A stretch of DNA of 64,000 bases from GYS-P2D sp964414425 (GTDB lineage Bacteria; Bacteroidota; Bacteroidia; Chitinophagales; Saprospiraceae). The position numbers were made by a program, and so were the translations under genes. The DNA is taken from NCBI GenBank assembly GCA_964414425.1, contig CAYPWL010000019.1, positions 1 to 64,000 on the forward strand, written 5' to 3'. The notes beneath the pieces are model-generated. The model was not told the DNA's origin. It saw only the letters and a list, made by a program, of their open reading frames with translations, and did not search any database. Below, piece by piece: positions 25,420-34,776 of this stretch (the stretch's first letter is position 1; every line of letters begins with the position of its first letter).

Positions 25420-27768
25420 TTGTTGACAGATACGACTTGTAAATTTTCCGTTACCATATTCTTTGCGATACTGAGTCCTGGTCTGATCTTGAGTCAGGAG
25501 ATTCTCAATATGAGCTTACTCAGTCAGGTAGAAGTCGAGGAGATGGGTAATGATGTATGGACCTACGTCGATGATGAGGGTCGGGATTATGTCATCGCTG
25601 GCAATCGTGCTAATAGTCAGATCTACGATATCACTGATCCCAAAGACCCGATACTTATGGCCGAAATCCCTGGGGCCAGGTCTGTCTGGAGAGACTTTAA
25701 ATCGTTTGATCAGTATCTCTACGTGGTAGCTGACCAAGGTAGGGATGGAGTGACCATTATCGATATGAGCAATCCTCAAGACACGATCACTTTTGAGATG
25801 TGGACAGATACCATCACCATCGATGGCATCTCTGAAGTCATCCAAACCTGCCATAACATCTATATAGACACACTCATAGGTTATGCCTATCTCGCTGGCT
25901 GTAACAATGGTGCGGGCGGAGTGATCACCTTAGATCTCAATACGGACCCTACTAATCCGACCGTGATTGGAGTGCAAGATCAGGCCTACGCCCATGACGT
26001 GATAGTTAGGGATGAGTTGATGTATACTTCTGAGATATTAGGAGGAGTACTGGCAGTCTATGATGTCTCTGATCCAGCGGATGCACTATTTCTAAATCGC
26101 ATCGCTACATCGACAGTATTCACACACAATGCCTGGCTATCTGATGACAATCAATTCATATTCACTACAGATGAGAGAGGCAATGCCTTTGTGGATGCCT
26201 ACGACATCTCCGACGTCAATAATATACAACGAGTAGATCAGTATCGGCCTGTGGATGACCCAGGCATCCTACCACATAACACGCACTATTTTCAAGGCTT
26301 CTTAGTGACATCATGGTACAATGCGGGTGTGATCGTTCTCGATGCACATCGACCGCATAACTTAATCCGAGTCGCTCAATATGATACAAATCCACAGAAT
26401 GCTAATGGCAACTGGGGTGTGAGTCCGTACCTCCCCTCTGGGACTATCGTCGCAACAGATATAGACAATGGGTTATTTATGCTTGAGGCAGACTATCAGC
26501 GAGCAGCCTACTTAGAAGGTATCGTCGTTGACTCATTAACTGGACTACCCGTAAACGGAGCGACCGTTGAGATCCTATCAGACCTCGCCCTATCCGAAAC
26601 GACTAACCCTCGTGGAGAATTTGCTACAGGCATACCTGAGTCGGGTACATTTCAGGTAGTGATATCACACCCTAACTATGCGCCCGATACAATTACAGTT
26701 ACTCTGGTACAGGGCGAACTAAATGAGGTGAGAGTGGCATTGATGGCTCGCAACATATTGAGAGTTACCGGTACCGTCATCAGTGAAGACGACTCTCCGA
26801 TAGAAGATGCAAGAGTATCTTTTCGTGGTGAGGTGAATTTTGACAAGAACACCAATGAACTGGGCGCATATACCAATGATGTATTTGAGGGAGATTATGA
26901 GGTTATAGTAGGTAAGTGGGGATTTCAATATCTCTATGATAGCGTGAGTATTGGTGCCGCCAGCATAAATGACTATCAGTTAGTACAGGGCTTTGAAGAT
27001 CATTTTGACTTAGAACTAAACTGGAATGTCAGTGGAGCTGCTGCCACAGGACGATGGGTAAGAGCTATACCCTTGGAGACGACTTTTAGCGGTGTGGTAT
27101 CTAATCCTGGTACTGATAGCCCTAATGATCAGGGGTCATGGGCTTATGTAACCGGTAATGCTGACGACAGCGCTGCTGTAGATGATGTAGATGGTGGACC
27201 GACGATACTCCTCTCTCCTCCTCTCCCACTATATGAATTTGAAGAGCCTGTTATCGAATTTGATTATTGGTTCTTCAATGATGGTGGTAATAGTGCGCCT
27301 AATGATACCATGATCGTATCACTCATAGCTGGTAACGAAGAAATCGTGGTTCTGGAGTTAAGTGATAGCAATGCTTGGGAGACAGAACAAATTATCATCC
27401 GAGACTGGACAGACTCTACGCAGGTGTCTTTGCAGTTTTCAGTAACGGACGAGGCACCAGGACACCTGTTAGAGGCTGGCGTAGATAATTTTACGCTATT
27501 TGACGATGTGCGCTCATCGGTGATTGATAACCGATTTGGGGAGATCAGTATATTTCCTAATCCCGCAACTACGTCCGTGCAAGTGCTCGATGCACCGGAC
27601 CGAATCTTATCGGCTCAACTCCTCGATGTATTAGGTAGGACTTATCCAGTACTAATAGATGGTACTGAGCTGATCTTCAATGCGATACCCACTGGTCAAT
27701 ATTTTCTTAGACTCAGAGATGAGGCAGATCAGACATATATTAGTAAGTTGCAGATCATAAGAAACTAA
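25420..27768 (+). CDS. Secreted choice-of-anchor B beta-propeller protein with T9SS sorting domain
   Basis: 782 residues. The signal peptide lies within the first 27 residues. LVIVD-type repeats (about 40-360; VTIIDMSNPQDTITFEM, GVLAVYDVSDPADAL, NAFVDAYDISDVN) form a beta-propeller of the choice-of-anchor B family. Two carboxypeptidase-like beta-sandwiches follow (about 365-440 and 445-515), then a jelly-roll-like region. The C-terminal domain (ISIFPNPATTSVQVLD ... YFLRLRDE) is a type A type IX secretion signal, so the protein should end up on the cell surface or be released. The start is read as TTG at 25420 because no ATG precedes the signal peptide after the in-frame TAA at 25399. Function of the propeller unknown. 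Confidence 0.88.
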   Translation: MLTDTTCKFSVTIFFAILSPGLILSQEILNMSLLSQVEVEEMGNDVWTYVDDEGRDYVIAGNRANSQIYDITDPKDPILMAEIPGARSVWRDFKSFDQYLYVVADQGRDGVTIIDMSNPQDTITFEMWTDTITIDGISEVIQTCHNIYIDTLIGYAYLAGCNNGAGGVITLDLNTDPTNPTVIGVQDQAYAHDVIVRDELMYTSEILGGVLAVYDVSDPADALFLNRIATSTVFTHNAWLSDDNQFIFTTDERGNAFVDAYDISDVNNIQRVDQYRPVDDPGILPHNTHYFQGFLVTSWYNAGVIVLDAHRPHNLIRVAQYDTNPQNANGNWGVSPYLPSGTIVATDIDNGLFMLEADYQRAAYLEGIVVDSLTGLPVNGATVEILSDLALSETTNPRGEFATGIPESGTFQVVISHPNYAPDTITVTLVQGELNEVRVALMARNILRVTGTVISEDDSPIEDARVSFRGEVNFDKNTNELGAYTNDVFEGDYEVIVGKWGFQYLYDSVSIGAASINDYQLVQGFEDHFDLELNWNVSGAAATGRWVRAIPLETTFSGVVSNPGTDSPNDQGSWAYVTGNADDSAAVDDVDGGPTILLSPPLPLYEFEEPVIEFDYWFFNDGGNSAPNDTMIVSLIAGNEEIVVLELSDSNAWETEQIIIRDWTDSTQVSLQFSVTDEAPGHLLEAGVDNFTLFDDVRSSVIDNRFGEISIFPNPATTSVQVLDAPDRILSAQLLDVLGRTYPVLIDGTELIFNAIPTGQYFLRLRDEADQTYISKLQIIRN

Positions 27769-27787
27769 GTACTGATCCCGCTCAACT

Positions 27788-28285
27788 ATGAAGCTTCTAA
27801 CTACACTACTTTTTGTATTCTGTTCGTTTACTCTATTAGTTCAATGTAAATCGGATGGTGCAAGTCAAACTGCCTCAACAGAACAGGCTATAAACTCAAC
27901 TACAGGACTACTCTCTAACGCAGGTATCACGGCAGAGTATGTACAACTCATCGTCGATAGTTGTAGTCATGTTGATATGATCTTCAATGATTTTCCTATA
28001 AGTATCAGCCAGACCGAGCCAAGCTCTATTATTGGAGACTTGACTTATCTCTCACCCAATGCTATGAATGTTATCCCTGAGAACTGTAAGCCACTGGGAC
28101 GCAAGGTGTACAATGGAAATGGAAGGATTCTTATAGAGGCTGATCTATACTTCTCAGAAGAGTGCCAGTTCATGGTCTTCATACAAAATGAACAAGCCTT
28201 GTTCGCTAATCAGATGAATGACAAAGGCATCAACTTCTATAACAATCTCTTAGCCCAAGTACAAGAACAGTATAACAAACAATAG
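27788..28285 (+). CDS. Hypothetical lipoprotein
   Basis: 165 residues. The signal peptide is followed by the lipobox LLVQC (Cys about 21) and a Ser/Thr/Gln-rich linker. The mature part contains four further cysteines (DSCSHVDMIF, ENCKPLGRK, SEECQFMVF). I do not recognise the family. It begins 19 bases after the secreted propeller gene and may be transcribed with it. Its stop abuts the convergent plug-domain gene with no space. Confidence 0.8.
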   Translation: MKLLTTLLFVFCSFTLLVQCKSDGASQTASTEQAINSTTGLLSNAGITAEYVQLIVDSCSHVDMIFNDFPISISQTEPSSIIGDLTYLSPNAMNVIPENCKPLGRKVYNGNGRILIEADLYFSEECQFMVFIQNEQALFANQMNDKGINFYNNLLAQVQEQYNKQ

Positions 28286-28699
28286 TTAGTTGACATAATC
28301 TTGATCGCCAGTTCCTTTCGTTTTGATCAGGATGACTCCATTAGCACCACGCACGCCATATATAGCTGTATCTGCAGGATCCTTCAGTACTCTTACGCTA
28401 TGAATGTCTATCGCAGACACGTCGCCATAGACTCCAGCGAAATTTCTACCCCGAGGCACGCCATTTAATACAAACAGTGGAGAGGAATCCAGTGTTAACG
28501 ATTGTAACAAACCTCGGATTCTGATCGAAGCCGTAGCACCATCACCACTTACAATAACTCCTGGTTTAGCCTGGATGTGGTCAAGTAGGGTCCAAACTTG
28601 TTCTGGCCTGTCTTGCTCTGCTCCTGCTGGATTTAGGGTCTTCTGTGAGCAGCTCAACAAGCTTGCAAGTATAATGATGGATAAAATTATCTTTTTCAT
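28286..28699 (-). CDS. Free-standing TonB-receptor plug-domain lipoprotein
   Basis: 137 residues from the ATG at 28699. The lipobox is LLSC within about 20 residues. The rest is a single plug domain: ATASIRIRGLLQSL, SPLFVLNGVPRG, then DIHSVRVLKDPADTAIYGVRGANGVILIKTK. No barrel follows, and there is room for none. Such isolated plugs are known in Bacteroidota lipoproteins but have no assigned role. An alternative ATG six codons upstream would spoil the signal peptide. Confidence 0.85.
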   Translation of the reverse strand: MKKIILSIIILASLLSCSQKTLNPAGAEQDRPEQVWTLLDHIQAKPGVIVSGDGATASIRIRGLLQSLTLDSSPLFVLNGVPRGRNFAGVYGDVSAIDIHSVRVLKDPADTAIYGVRGANGVILIKTKGTGDQDYVN

Positions 28700-28735
28700 G
28701 TATTCTAAGATACACATTTAATCACTTACCATGCA

Positions 28736-29980
28736 TCAGTTCACTACAGCCTGCATCAAGTAGGCACAGATAATAGCTCCATATGTCCCGACGGCATATC
28801 CTAATACCGCCATCAAGGCGCCCACAGGTGCCAAGGTCGGACTAAAAGCAGAAGCCACGACAGGTGCCGAAGCGGCCCCTCCAATATTCGCTTGGCTACC
28901 CACTGCCACATAGAAAAATGGGGCTTTGATCAGCTTGGCAACGATAAACAAGATAAGCACATGAATCAGTATCCATATGATGCCGATGGCAAAGAGGTCG
29001 AGATTATTAAAGACTTCTTTTAGATCCATCTTCATCCCTATGGTCGCGACGAGGATATAGATAAATACGGAGCCCCAGTTAGATGCTCCGACGCCTTCGA
29101 GTTGTCTCGCCTTAGTAAATGATAGCCCAAGACCTACTGTAGTAGCAACAACGATCAACCAGAAAAATCCACTGAGCAATGAATTTAAACGCATCGACTC
29201 CAAGGCATCACTATGCTGAGACAGTATAGGAACTATATAATCAGAAAACCAATGCGACAAGGCTACCCCACCAAATGCCACTGCCATCATAACGAATAGA
29301 TCTGTAGTTGTAGGAATCTTACTCACCTTAGCTTTATAGTCAGCTACTTTAGTCTTGAGTTGCTCTATCGCTGAGACATCAGATTGTAGCCACTTGTCAA
29401 TTTTCTTGGTCTGGTCAGCACCATAAAACAGGAATGCCATCCAGATATTAGCCACCACTATATCTACGACGAGCATACTTCCAAAGAGATTATCTGACAC
29501 CTCAAAGATCTCCTTCATAGCCGCTTGATTAGCGCCACCACCTATCCAACTTCCTGCAATAGTAGATAATCCTCTCCATAGCTCATCCGTAGGTACAGAG
29601 ACTACATCTGGCATAAACCACGTTACGAATAATACTGCCACAGGACCTCCCAAAACAATACCCAGCGTCGCCGCAAAGAACATGATTATGGCCTTAGAGC
29701 CTAAATTGAGCAGAGCTTTAAAATCGATACTTATGCATAATAGGATCAAACTCGCAGGAAGTAGATATCTACTGGCTACGAAGTATAGTTGTGAGCCCTC
29801 TGGCGATATAAAACCCAAGGGCCAGTTGAGTAGTGCAGGCACAAAATAGCATAGAAACAAAGGAGGTACGAATCTATAAAAGGTCCGAAACCGCTCTTGG
29901 TGCGAAGTGTAAAAGATCGCTCCGAGCACACACAGCAAGATTCCTAAAACTATCGCATCATTGGTAAATAAAGCCTCCAC
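28736..29980 (-). CDS. DUF819 family membrane protein (YjcL-like)
   Basis: 414 residues with about 11 hydrophobic segments in two halves. Family landmarks: WRGLSTIAGSWIGGGANQAAM in the first half, and the second-half repeat VGSQANIGGAASAPVVA followed by LAPVGALMAVLGYAVGTYG. A soluble segment (about 195-220) separates the halves. DUF819 proteins are inner-membrane and transporter-like, without a confirmed substrate. Stands alone. Confidence 0.92.
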   Translation of the reverse strand: MEALFTNDAIVLGILLCVLGAIFYTSHQERFRTFYRFVPPLFLCYFVPALLNWPLGFISPEGSQLYFVASRYLLPASLILLCISIDFKALLNLGSKAIIMFFAATLGIVLGGPVAVLFVTWFMPDVVSVPTDELWRGLSTIAGSWIGGGANQAAMKEIFEVSDNLFGSMLVVDIVVANIWMAFLFYGADQTKKIDKWLQSDVSAIEQLKTKVADYKAKVSKIPTTTDLFVMMAVAFGGVALSHWFSDYIVPILSQHSDALESMRLNSLLSGFFWLIVVATTVGLGLSFTKARQLEGVGASNWGSVFIYILVATIGMKMDLKEVFNNLDLFAIGIIWILIHVLILFIVAKLIKAPFFYVAVGSQANIGGAASAPVVASAFSPTLAPVGALMAVLGYAVGTYGAIICAYLMQAVVN

Positions 29981-30092
29981 CCTTGTATTATTGGTTGGTC
30001 TAATATAATTGTTAATTTGCTATCGACTTAATCGAAGTCTCACCCTATCAAAGAGTAGTCACCAGTTGCTCCTCAAGTTCCTCTGTGGATCC

Positions 30093-31273
30093 TCATAGAG
30101 AGATACTTTGTTCTCCAGTGATACGCTTAAAAAACTCACGGTACTCTGCTGCCATCTTAGGCCAAGAGAAAGTAGACTGAACATAAGATTGTGCTGATCG
30201 TCCTTTCTCCTGTATGTCTTCATCAGACATCTCAAGAAAGGCATTTATCTCAGCAACCCATTGTTCAGGATCACCTGCAGCTATCAAGGACCCATTGTGG
30301 CCATCATGGACTGCACTGGGTATGCTGTCTACGTCTGCAGCTAAGACATATAAGCCATGCATATTAGCCTCCAAAGACACCAAACCGAAGCCTTCTGCAT
30401 CACCTTTGACTGTAATATTTGGCATCACCATTAAAGTCGCTTGCGATAGGACATACTGCAACTCGTGATAATTAAGGTCAGATGGCCAGTTGGCTCCTTG
30501 CTGGTGCGTATCAATCAGTTGTTCTAATGTTCCCTGAGCACTTTTAGAGCCAAAGAACAAATCGATCTGTCTCAAGATTCCTTTAGACAAGATGGCACGC
30601 CACACCTCATGGATCCTGCTGCGCTCCACCTTAGGACCAATAACGATATAGTGCACATCGGCACTGAGTTGTGTCAATACTTCTTGGATAAACCAGTTAA
30701 AGCCTTTTCTACACACTGGGCGTCCGATGGATACGAGAATACGCTAATTTTTGGCTTTTTAGCCCTTTCATAATCGCTTGCACGGACTCTCTTACTTCTG
30801 TGACATCCCAATCGGGCTCGTCTACACCATTGAGTACTGTTATAACTGCAGAGGGATTAATTCCCTTGAGAGATCGCCTGTTGAGAGGCAAACTCACTCA
30901 CACCAATCACCCCAGCATATCGAGAGATGCCACCACGCTCCAACCATCGCTGATATAACTTGTTAGGTCATAATAAGTCGAGGCCATGAAAGGTCACCAC
31001 CAGTGGTATGTCTATTGACCTTAACAGCAACTGTCCTAATACTCCGCAGACACCATCATTGCAGTGTATCAATTGGATATTGGGATGCTTAGCGATCATC
31101 TGTCTCACCCGACTCTTGAGTTTGTGGAAAAATGTCACTCGATTCTCTTGTGAGGATAGGACGATATGATGGCCTACTCCATGTGTCCCAAAGCACTTGA
31201 TGAGTTCACATGACTGCTTTTGCATACTGCCAATGGATGGTGGATACTTATGACTGATGAATAGTGCTTCCAT
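30093..31273 (-). pseudogene. GT4-type glycosyltransferase, broken by one stop and two frameshifts
   Basis: The ATG at 31273 starts MEALFISHKYPPSIGSMQKQ, a GT4 N-terminus. The frame stops at TGA (30970-30968) after TFHGLDLL, where relatives have Trp before PN. Past it the same frame gives PNKLYQRWLERGGISRYAG to ISQGN, then a stop. One extra A near 30861-30865 shifts it to GINPSAVITVLNGVDEPDW. A further extra base near 30741-30750 shifts to ILVSIGRPVCRKGFNWF. The rest, to 30093, is the nucleotide-sugar half with EGFGLVSLEANMHG (EX7E-type motif). Three separate lesions mean the gene is dead. The enzyme would have glycosylated a lipid or surface polymer. Confidence 0.85.
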
Positions 31274-31274
31274 A

Positions 31275-31544
31275 TCAATTGAGTTGTGTTGTAAGGCGGA
31301 GTCTTGATTTATTGACCTGGTTGATTACCATGTAAAGCATAGCGCTGACTATGATCCAGAAGAGTTGACGTGAGCGCCTTACGATGGATGAGGCTACCCA
31401 TAGTCCTGTTGCTTTAATTCCTACTATGGAGAGCATGATCTTGTTAGCGACCTCTTCGACTCCGAGCTGTCCCGGTATAAAGGCCCCGGAGCTCTTGAGT
31501 ACTAATACACCTTGATCCACCAACAATGCATCAAGCACCGTCAT
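31275..31544 (-). pseudogene. C-terminal relic of a lysylphosphatidylglycerol-synthase-type membrane protein
   Basis: About 89 codons encoding two hydrophobic stretches, including GAFIPGQLGVEEVANKIML and SSIVRRSRQLFWIIVSAMLY. These match the end of the LPG_synthase_TM/flippase-like family, whose members have about 300-350 residues. The N-terminal two thirds are absent: an in-frame stop lies just upstream, and the EEP gene begins divergently at 31627. It directly precedes the broken glycosyltransferase, so the two probably formed one glycolipid operon that decayed together. Confidence 0.65.
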
Positions 31545-31626
31545 CGCTATAGTAATCGATCATCAAGACTATCTTCTAAGCCAATCCATTTCAGTTACTT
31601 TCATCATCATATTCAGTCTGTAATTA

Positions 31627-32565
31627 ATGATGGAACCTCAGAATCAGTCCAATGATACTCTGTCCAGTGGATCACTCACAAAACATGAGTACTCGCAATC
31701 GACTGTACACCTGATTAGCTTCAATGCTTGGGCGCTACCGATCTGGCTACCAGGACACGATCACTCCAGGCGCTTCAGAGAGATACCACAAAGGTTAATC
31801 AACACTGGAGCTGAGATCATCTGTATACAAGAGACATTCGCTCGGAGGTTTAGGTCGGAGATGCTATCAGCTATATCTGAGCCGTATCATTGTCATAGTG
31901 ATCTGCTATGCAACAGAACATTCCGAGGTATAGGCAAGATAGATTGTTACGGTGGACTAATCACGCTCTCTAAGTTTCCGATAGTAGATGAGCAGTTCTT
32001 CGCCTTTCCTACTCAACCAAAGATGCGTTATGAGGAAAAATTGGGTGCTAAGGGTTTTCTATTAACTCAGATCCTCATGAATCAAGTCTCTACCTATGTG
32101 ATCAACACCCATCTCTATGCAGGCCTCAACCAAGACGATGAAAAACATCGCATGGACCAAATCACATTCGTTCGTCAGAAACTTGAAGAGTTGGGAATAC
32201 TATCACAGGATATCTTCCTCATGGGAGATCTCAATGTCTTGCATCCTAGCATTGCAAAAGATCGCTCGCAATCACCATCACCAGTGTATGAATATATAAC
32301 TCAGGAAATGGGATTTGTAGATAGTGCCCCAATCGTAACTAAAGAACACCATACGGTTGATCGAGGCAAGAACCGATATAGCAGCAATAAAAACGGAAGC
32401 CAAAAGCTCGATTACTGCTTATACAGAGCAGGACCCCAGAGCACCTACAAACTGAAATACAATGAGTTGTTATTCGCAGGAGCAGACTGCATATCTGACC
32501 ACATGGCATGGAGTAGCACCTACGGGCTATCCCTGCATAACATGGATGAACACCAAGTAAGTTAA
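31627..32565 (+). CDS. Endonuclease/exonuclease/phosphatase (EEP) family phosphodiesterase
   Basis: 312 residues, no signal peptide. EEP core motifs: LISFNAWALPIWLPG, IICIQETF (metal-binding Glu), YVINTHLYAG, IFLMGDLNVLHPS (catalytic GDxN), QKLDYCLYR, and the terminal SDHMAWSS (catalytic Asp-His). The broad type resembles neutral sphingomyelinase-like and lipid or DNA phosphodiesterases. Proximity to the decayed glycolipid genes hints at a lipid substrate, but that is inference only. Confidence 0.88.
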   Translation: MMEPQNQSNDTLSSGSLTKHEYSQSTVHLISFNAWALPIWLPGHDHSRRFREIPQRLINTGAEIICIQETFARRFRSEMLSAISEPYHCHSDLLCNRTFRGIGKIDCYGGLITLSKFPIVDEQFFAFPTQPKMRYEEKLGAKGFLLTQILMNQVSTYVINTHLYAGLNQDDEKHRMDQITFVRQKLEELGILSQDIFLMGDLNVLHPSIAKDRSQSPSPVYEYITQEMGFVDSAPIVTKEHHTVDRGKNRYSSNKNGSQKLDYCLYRAGPQSTYKLKYNELLFAGADCISDHMAWSSTYGLSLHNMDEHQVS

Positions 32566-32626
32566 TCTATCCCATTTGCTGACACCTTAGCTGCAGCTCT
32601 CTCGACAACCCTGTTCGGCGTACCGA

Positions 32627-33349
32627 CTAATCTTGATCTTGTTGGGCGAACACTTCTTGTAGTAGTGGTGTGGTTCTAAGATTGACGTCAGAGCGAATCC
32701 CCTCTTCTTTTTGCTCGATCAATGAGAACATCCCATCAAGTGCCTTCTGATTGACATGATCGTCGAGTTCAGGGTTCAATTTCTTGCTGAATGGAATCTT
32801 GTTATAGGCACTCACTGCAGAATTCCATAAAGACCTTGCATCAACTTCGTCCAGTGCTGCCTGGATCACTGGCATAAACTCATCATATAAGGCATCACGA
32901 GAGCTACTCTCGAGGTATCTCGTGGCAGCATCCTCTTCTCCAGTTAAGATAGATGTCGCATCCTTAAAGCTCATCTCAGCAATGGCATCGATGAAGATTG
33001 GTCCAGCTTTCTTAGCGGCCAGCTCTGCAGCTTCATTCATCTTCTTAATGAGATCTTCTTCGATATTTTTGAAGCCGGGCACCTTGGAGACTTTAGAAGT
33101 TACGGCACGAGCTTCTTCTGGTATGAGGACCTTATATGGACTTTCTAAATATCCATCTGTCGCAGATAGTGATGAAACTGCATCACTGACACCGACTTCA
33201 AGAGCTTCCTTGAGTCCAGCCCCGACGTCGACTCCATTCGTTCCTGTGCCTATGGCATCTTCAACTTTCTTGATCAGGTTTCCAAACTGTCCGTAGGACG
33301 GAGCTAAGCTGATACTGAGTGCGACAATTAGGGTGATAAGATATTTCAT
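32627..33349 (-). CDS. DUF4197 domain-containing secreted protein
   Basis: 240 residues with a signal peptide (about 1-20, ending SYGQ). The rest is a helical DUF4197 domain: AGLKEALEVGVSDAVSSLSA, then FKDATSILTGEEDAATRYL and LDDHVNQKALDGMFSLIEQKE. The family is widespread and of unknown function. No partners in the neighbourhood. Confidence 0.9.
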   Translation of the reverse strand: MKYLITLIVALSISLAPSYGQFGNLIKKVEDAIGTGTNGVDVGAGLKEALEVGVSDAVSSLSATDGYLESPYKVLIPEEARAVTSKVSKVPGFKNIEEDLIKKMNEAAELAAKKAGPIFIDAIAEMSFKDATSILTGEEDAATRYLESSSRDALYDEFMPVIQAALDEVDARSLWNSAVSAYNKIPFSKKLNPELDDHVNQKALDGMFSLIEQKEEGIRSDVNLRTTPLLQEVFAQQDQD

Positions 33350-33436
33350 GCTTTATGTTATTCTGTAGTAATAACTGAGTCTTTAACTCGTAAGTTGCTC
33401 AATAGGATGTATTAAGAAAACCCTAACTTAGTCATC

Positions 33437-33805
33437 ATGAGGGAGGCAAAATCTAAGTGTCTATGCTGCGGAACAGATCTGATGGGACGTCGTGATAAAA
33501 AATACTGTGGAGACAACTGCAGAGCCACCTACAACAATGACCTAAATAGAGATGCCAACAAATTCGTCAATAGGATCAACAGAATCCTCAAGAAGAACCG
33601 GCGCATCCTCGAAAGTCTGAATCCCGAGGGCACCAGCAAAGTACATCGAGACCGTCTCCTGGAGGAAGGATTTAAGTTTAGCTATTACACTAACGAGTAT
33701 AGAACTAAAGGCGGCAAAGTCTATAAATTCTGCTACGAGCACGGTTATCTGGATATAGGTAATAAGATGTACGCCTTGGTACTCAGGAAGGAGTATGTGG
33801 AATAG
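33437..33805 (+). CDS. Small zinc-ribbon protein, conserved hypothetical
   Basis: 122 residues. The N-terminus has a four-Cys zinc-binding pattern, CLCCGTDLMGRRDKKYCGDNC, spread over residues about 8-28. A basic helical stretch follows (NRDANKFVNRINRILKKNRR), and the C-terminal part ends with YKFCYEHGYLDIGNKMYALV. The build suggests nucleic-acid or protein binding, but no function is assigned. The upstream gene is divergent, so it has its own promoter, which I could not place. Confidence 0.8.
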   Translation: MREAKSKCLCCGTDLMGRRDKKYCGDNCRATYNNDLNRDANKFVNRINRILKKNRRILESLNPEGTSKVHRDRLLEEGFKFSYYTNEYRTKGGKVYKFCYEHGYLDIGNKMYALVLRKEYVE

Positions 33806-33822
33806 TTAGTTGAAAGTTGAGA

Positions 33823-34000
33823 AGTTTCAAGTGGAAAGTTCTTAATGCCTTGGCGAGAGAAAATCACAGTCTTGATAGTTTATCCAATATTTCGCGCAAA
33901 GCCGCAGAGAAGTATAATTGGGGAGTTTCAAATGGAAAGTTTTTAATGCCTTGGCGAGAAAATTAAAACCGCAATCGTTAGATCGCCCAAAGTCGCAGAG
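33823..34000. repeat. Two degenerate copies of a noncoding repeat
   Basis: Copy 1 is 33823-33909 and copy 2 is 33924-34000. Both begin AGTTTCAARTGGAAAGTTYT, continue TTAATGCCTTGGCGAGA, and end with a GC-richer CAAAGYCGCAGAG block. The middles differ. The GCAAAG...CGCAGAG and TTGGCGAG words recall short interspersed repeats found between genes in many Bacteroidota. The copies lie in the gap before the DUF1573 terminator and carry no open frame. Confidence 0.7.
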
Positions 34001-34085
34001 GTGTAATGCTATATCGAATTAAAAACCTTACTACAAAGAGTACTTACTACTTATAACCTCAAACTTTTAACTCAGCCATAGGCAT

Positions 34086-34122
34086 AAAAAAAGTCCCGAC
34101 CATACTCACGGTCGAGACTTTT
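34086..34122 (-). terminator. Rho-independent terminator of the DUF1573 gene
   Basis: On the minus strand, AAAAGTCTCGACC, loop, GGTCGGGACTTTTTTT forms a stem of about 12 pairs followed by an uninterrupted T run. It starts 28 bases after the DUF1573 stop. The A-rich left side also gives a short T run on the plus strand, so it may stop transcription both ways. Confidence 0.88.
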
Positions 34123-34149
34123 GCTAAATCCTTAAGAATAGCGTAATTC

Positions 34150-34671
34150 TTAGCTTTCAGGAGCATCCGGCTTATAAACCGTACCCTTGATATACAAATA
34201 AGTATTTACTGGATCAGTGTTAGCTGTGATCGTAACTCTCTTGTTTTCAGCACGTCCACCTTCAGCTCTTGCTTTACCTTTTCCTCTTGAGTCATACTGT
34301 ACTTTGATATTAGCAGTCTCGCCAACTGGAATCGGCTCTCTAGGCCAATCAGGAACCGTACATCCACAAGATCCTTGAGCTTTTTGAATAACTAATGGCT
34401 CTGAACCTGTATTCTTAAATTCAAACTCGTGTGTTACTTTTTCACCTTCTTCGATCTCTCCAAAGTTAAATTCTGTCTCTGGATACTCAATTGAAGTTAA
34501 TGGACCTACTGGCACTGTCTCAGCTGGGCTTGCTGCTGGAGTGGCCGCAGGAGTTGTTGTGTTAGCTGATGCTATTGGGGCATTAGCCGCATCTTTAACT
34601 GTCTCGTTCTTACATGCGATAGTCAATGAGAATGCACAAACTAACAGTAAGATTGCTTTAGAAAATTTCAT
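34150..34671 (-). CDS. DUF1573 lipoprotein
   Basis: 173 residues. The signal peptide ends at the lipobox SLTIAC (Cys about 20), then an Ala/Thr/Pro-rich linker. The DUF1573 domain (about 62-170) is an Ig-like fold with EFNFGEIEEGEKVTHEFEF, NTGSEPLVIQKAQGSCGCT, and VPVGE-type strands; the CGCT motif is typical. It is related to ASPM/SPD2/Hydin-like modules. A TATTTTTG element upstream could drive it. Function unknown. Confidence 0.92.
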   Translation of the reverse strand: MKFSKAILLLVCAFSLTIACKNETVKDAANAPIASANTTTPAATPAASPAETVPVGPLTSIEYPETEFNFGEIEEGEKVTHEFEFKNTGSEPLVIQKAQGSCGCTVPDWPREPIPVGETANIKVQYDSRGKGKARAEGGRAENKRVTITANTDPVNTYLYIKGTVYKPDAPES

Positions 34672-34709
34672 TATTACTAAAATTTATGGTTTACAAATAA
34701 ATAGTTACA

Positions 34710-34717
34710 CAAAAATA
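34710..34717 (-). promoter_or_regulatory. Candidate -7 element of the DUF1573 gene
   Basis: The minus strand reads TATTTTTG, a full match to TAnnTTTG, 38 bases before the ATG at 34671. Only a weak -33 box (TTTC at 34738-34735) lies 17 bases further upstream, so the call is tentative. Confidence 0.38.
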
Positions 34718-34776
34718 AGCGATTTATAGCTACATGAAATTGTTAACTACCGCTTAACAACGCATTAACAAGATAT

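Noticed and set aside
33823..34000. Possible CRISPR array
   Set aside because: Only two degenerate copies of about 80 bases, with no regular short repeats or spacers and no cas genes.
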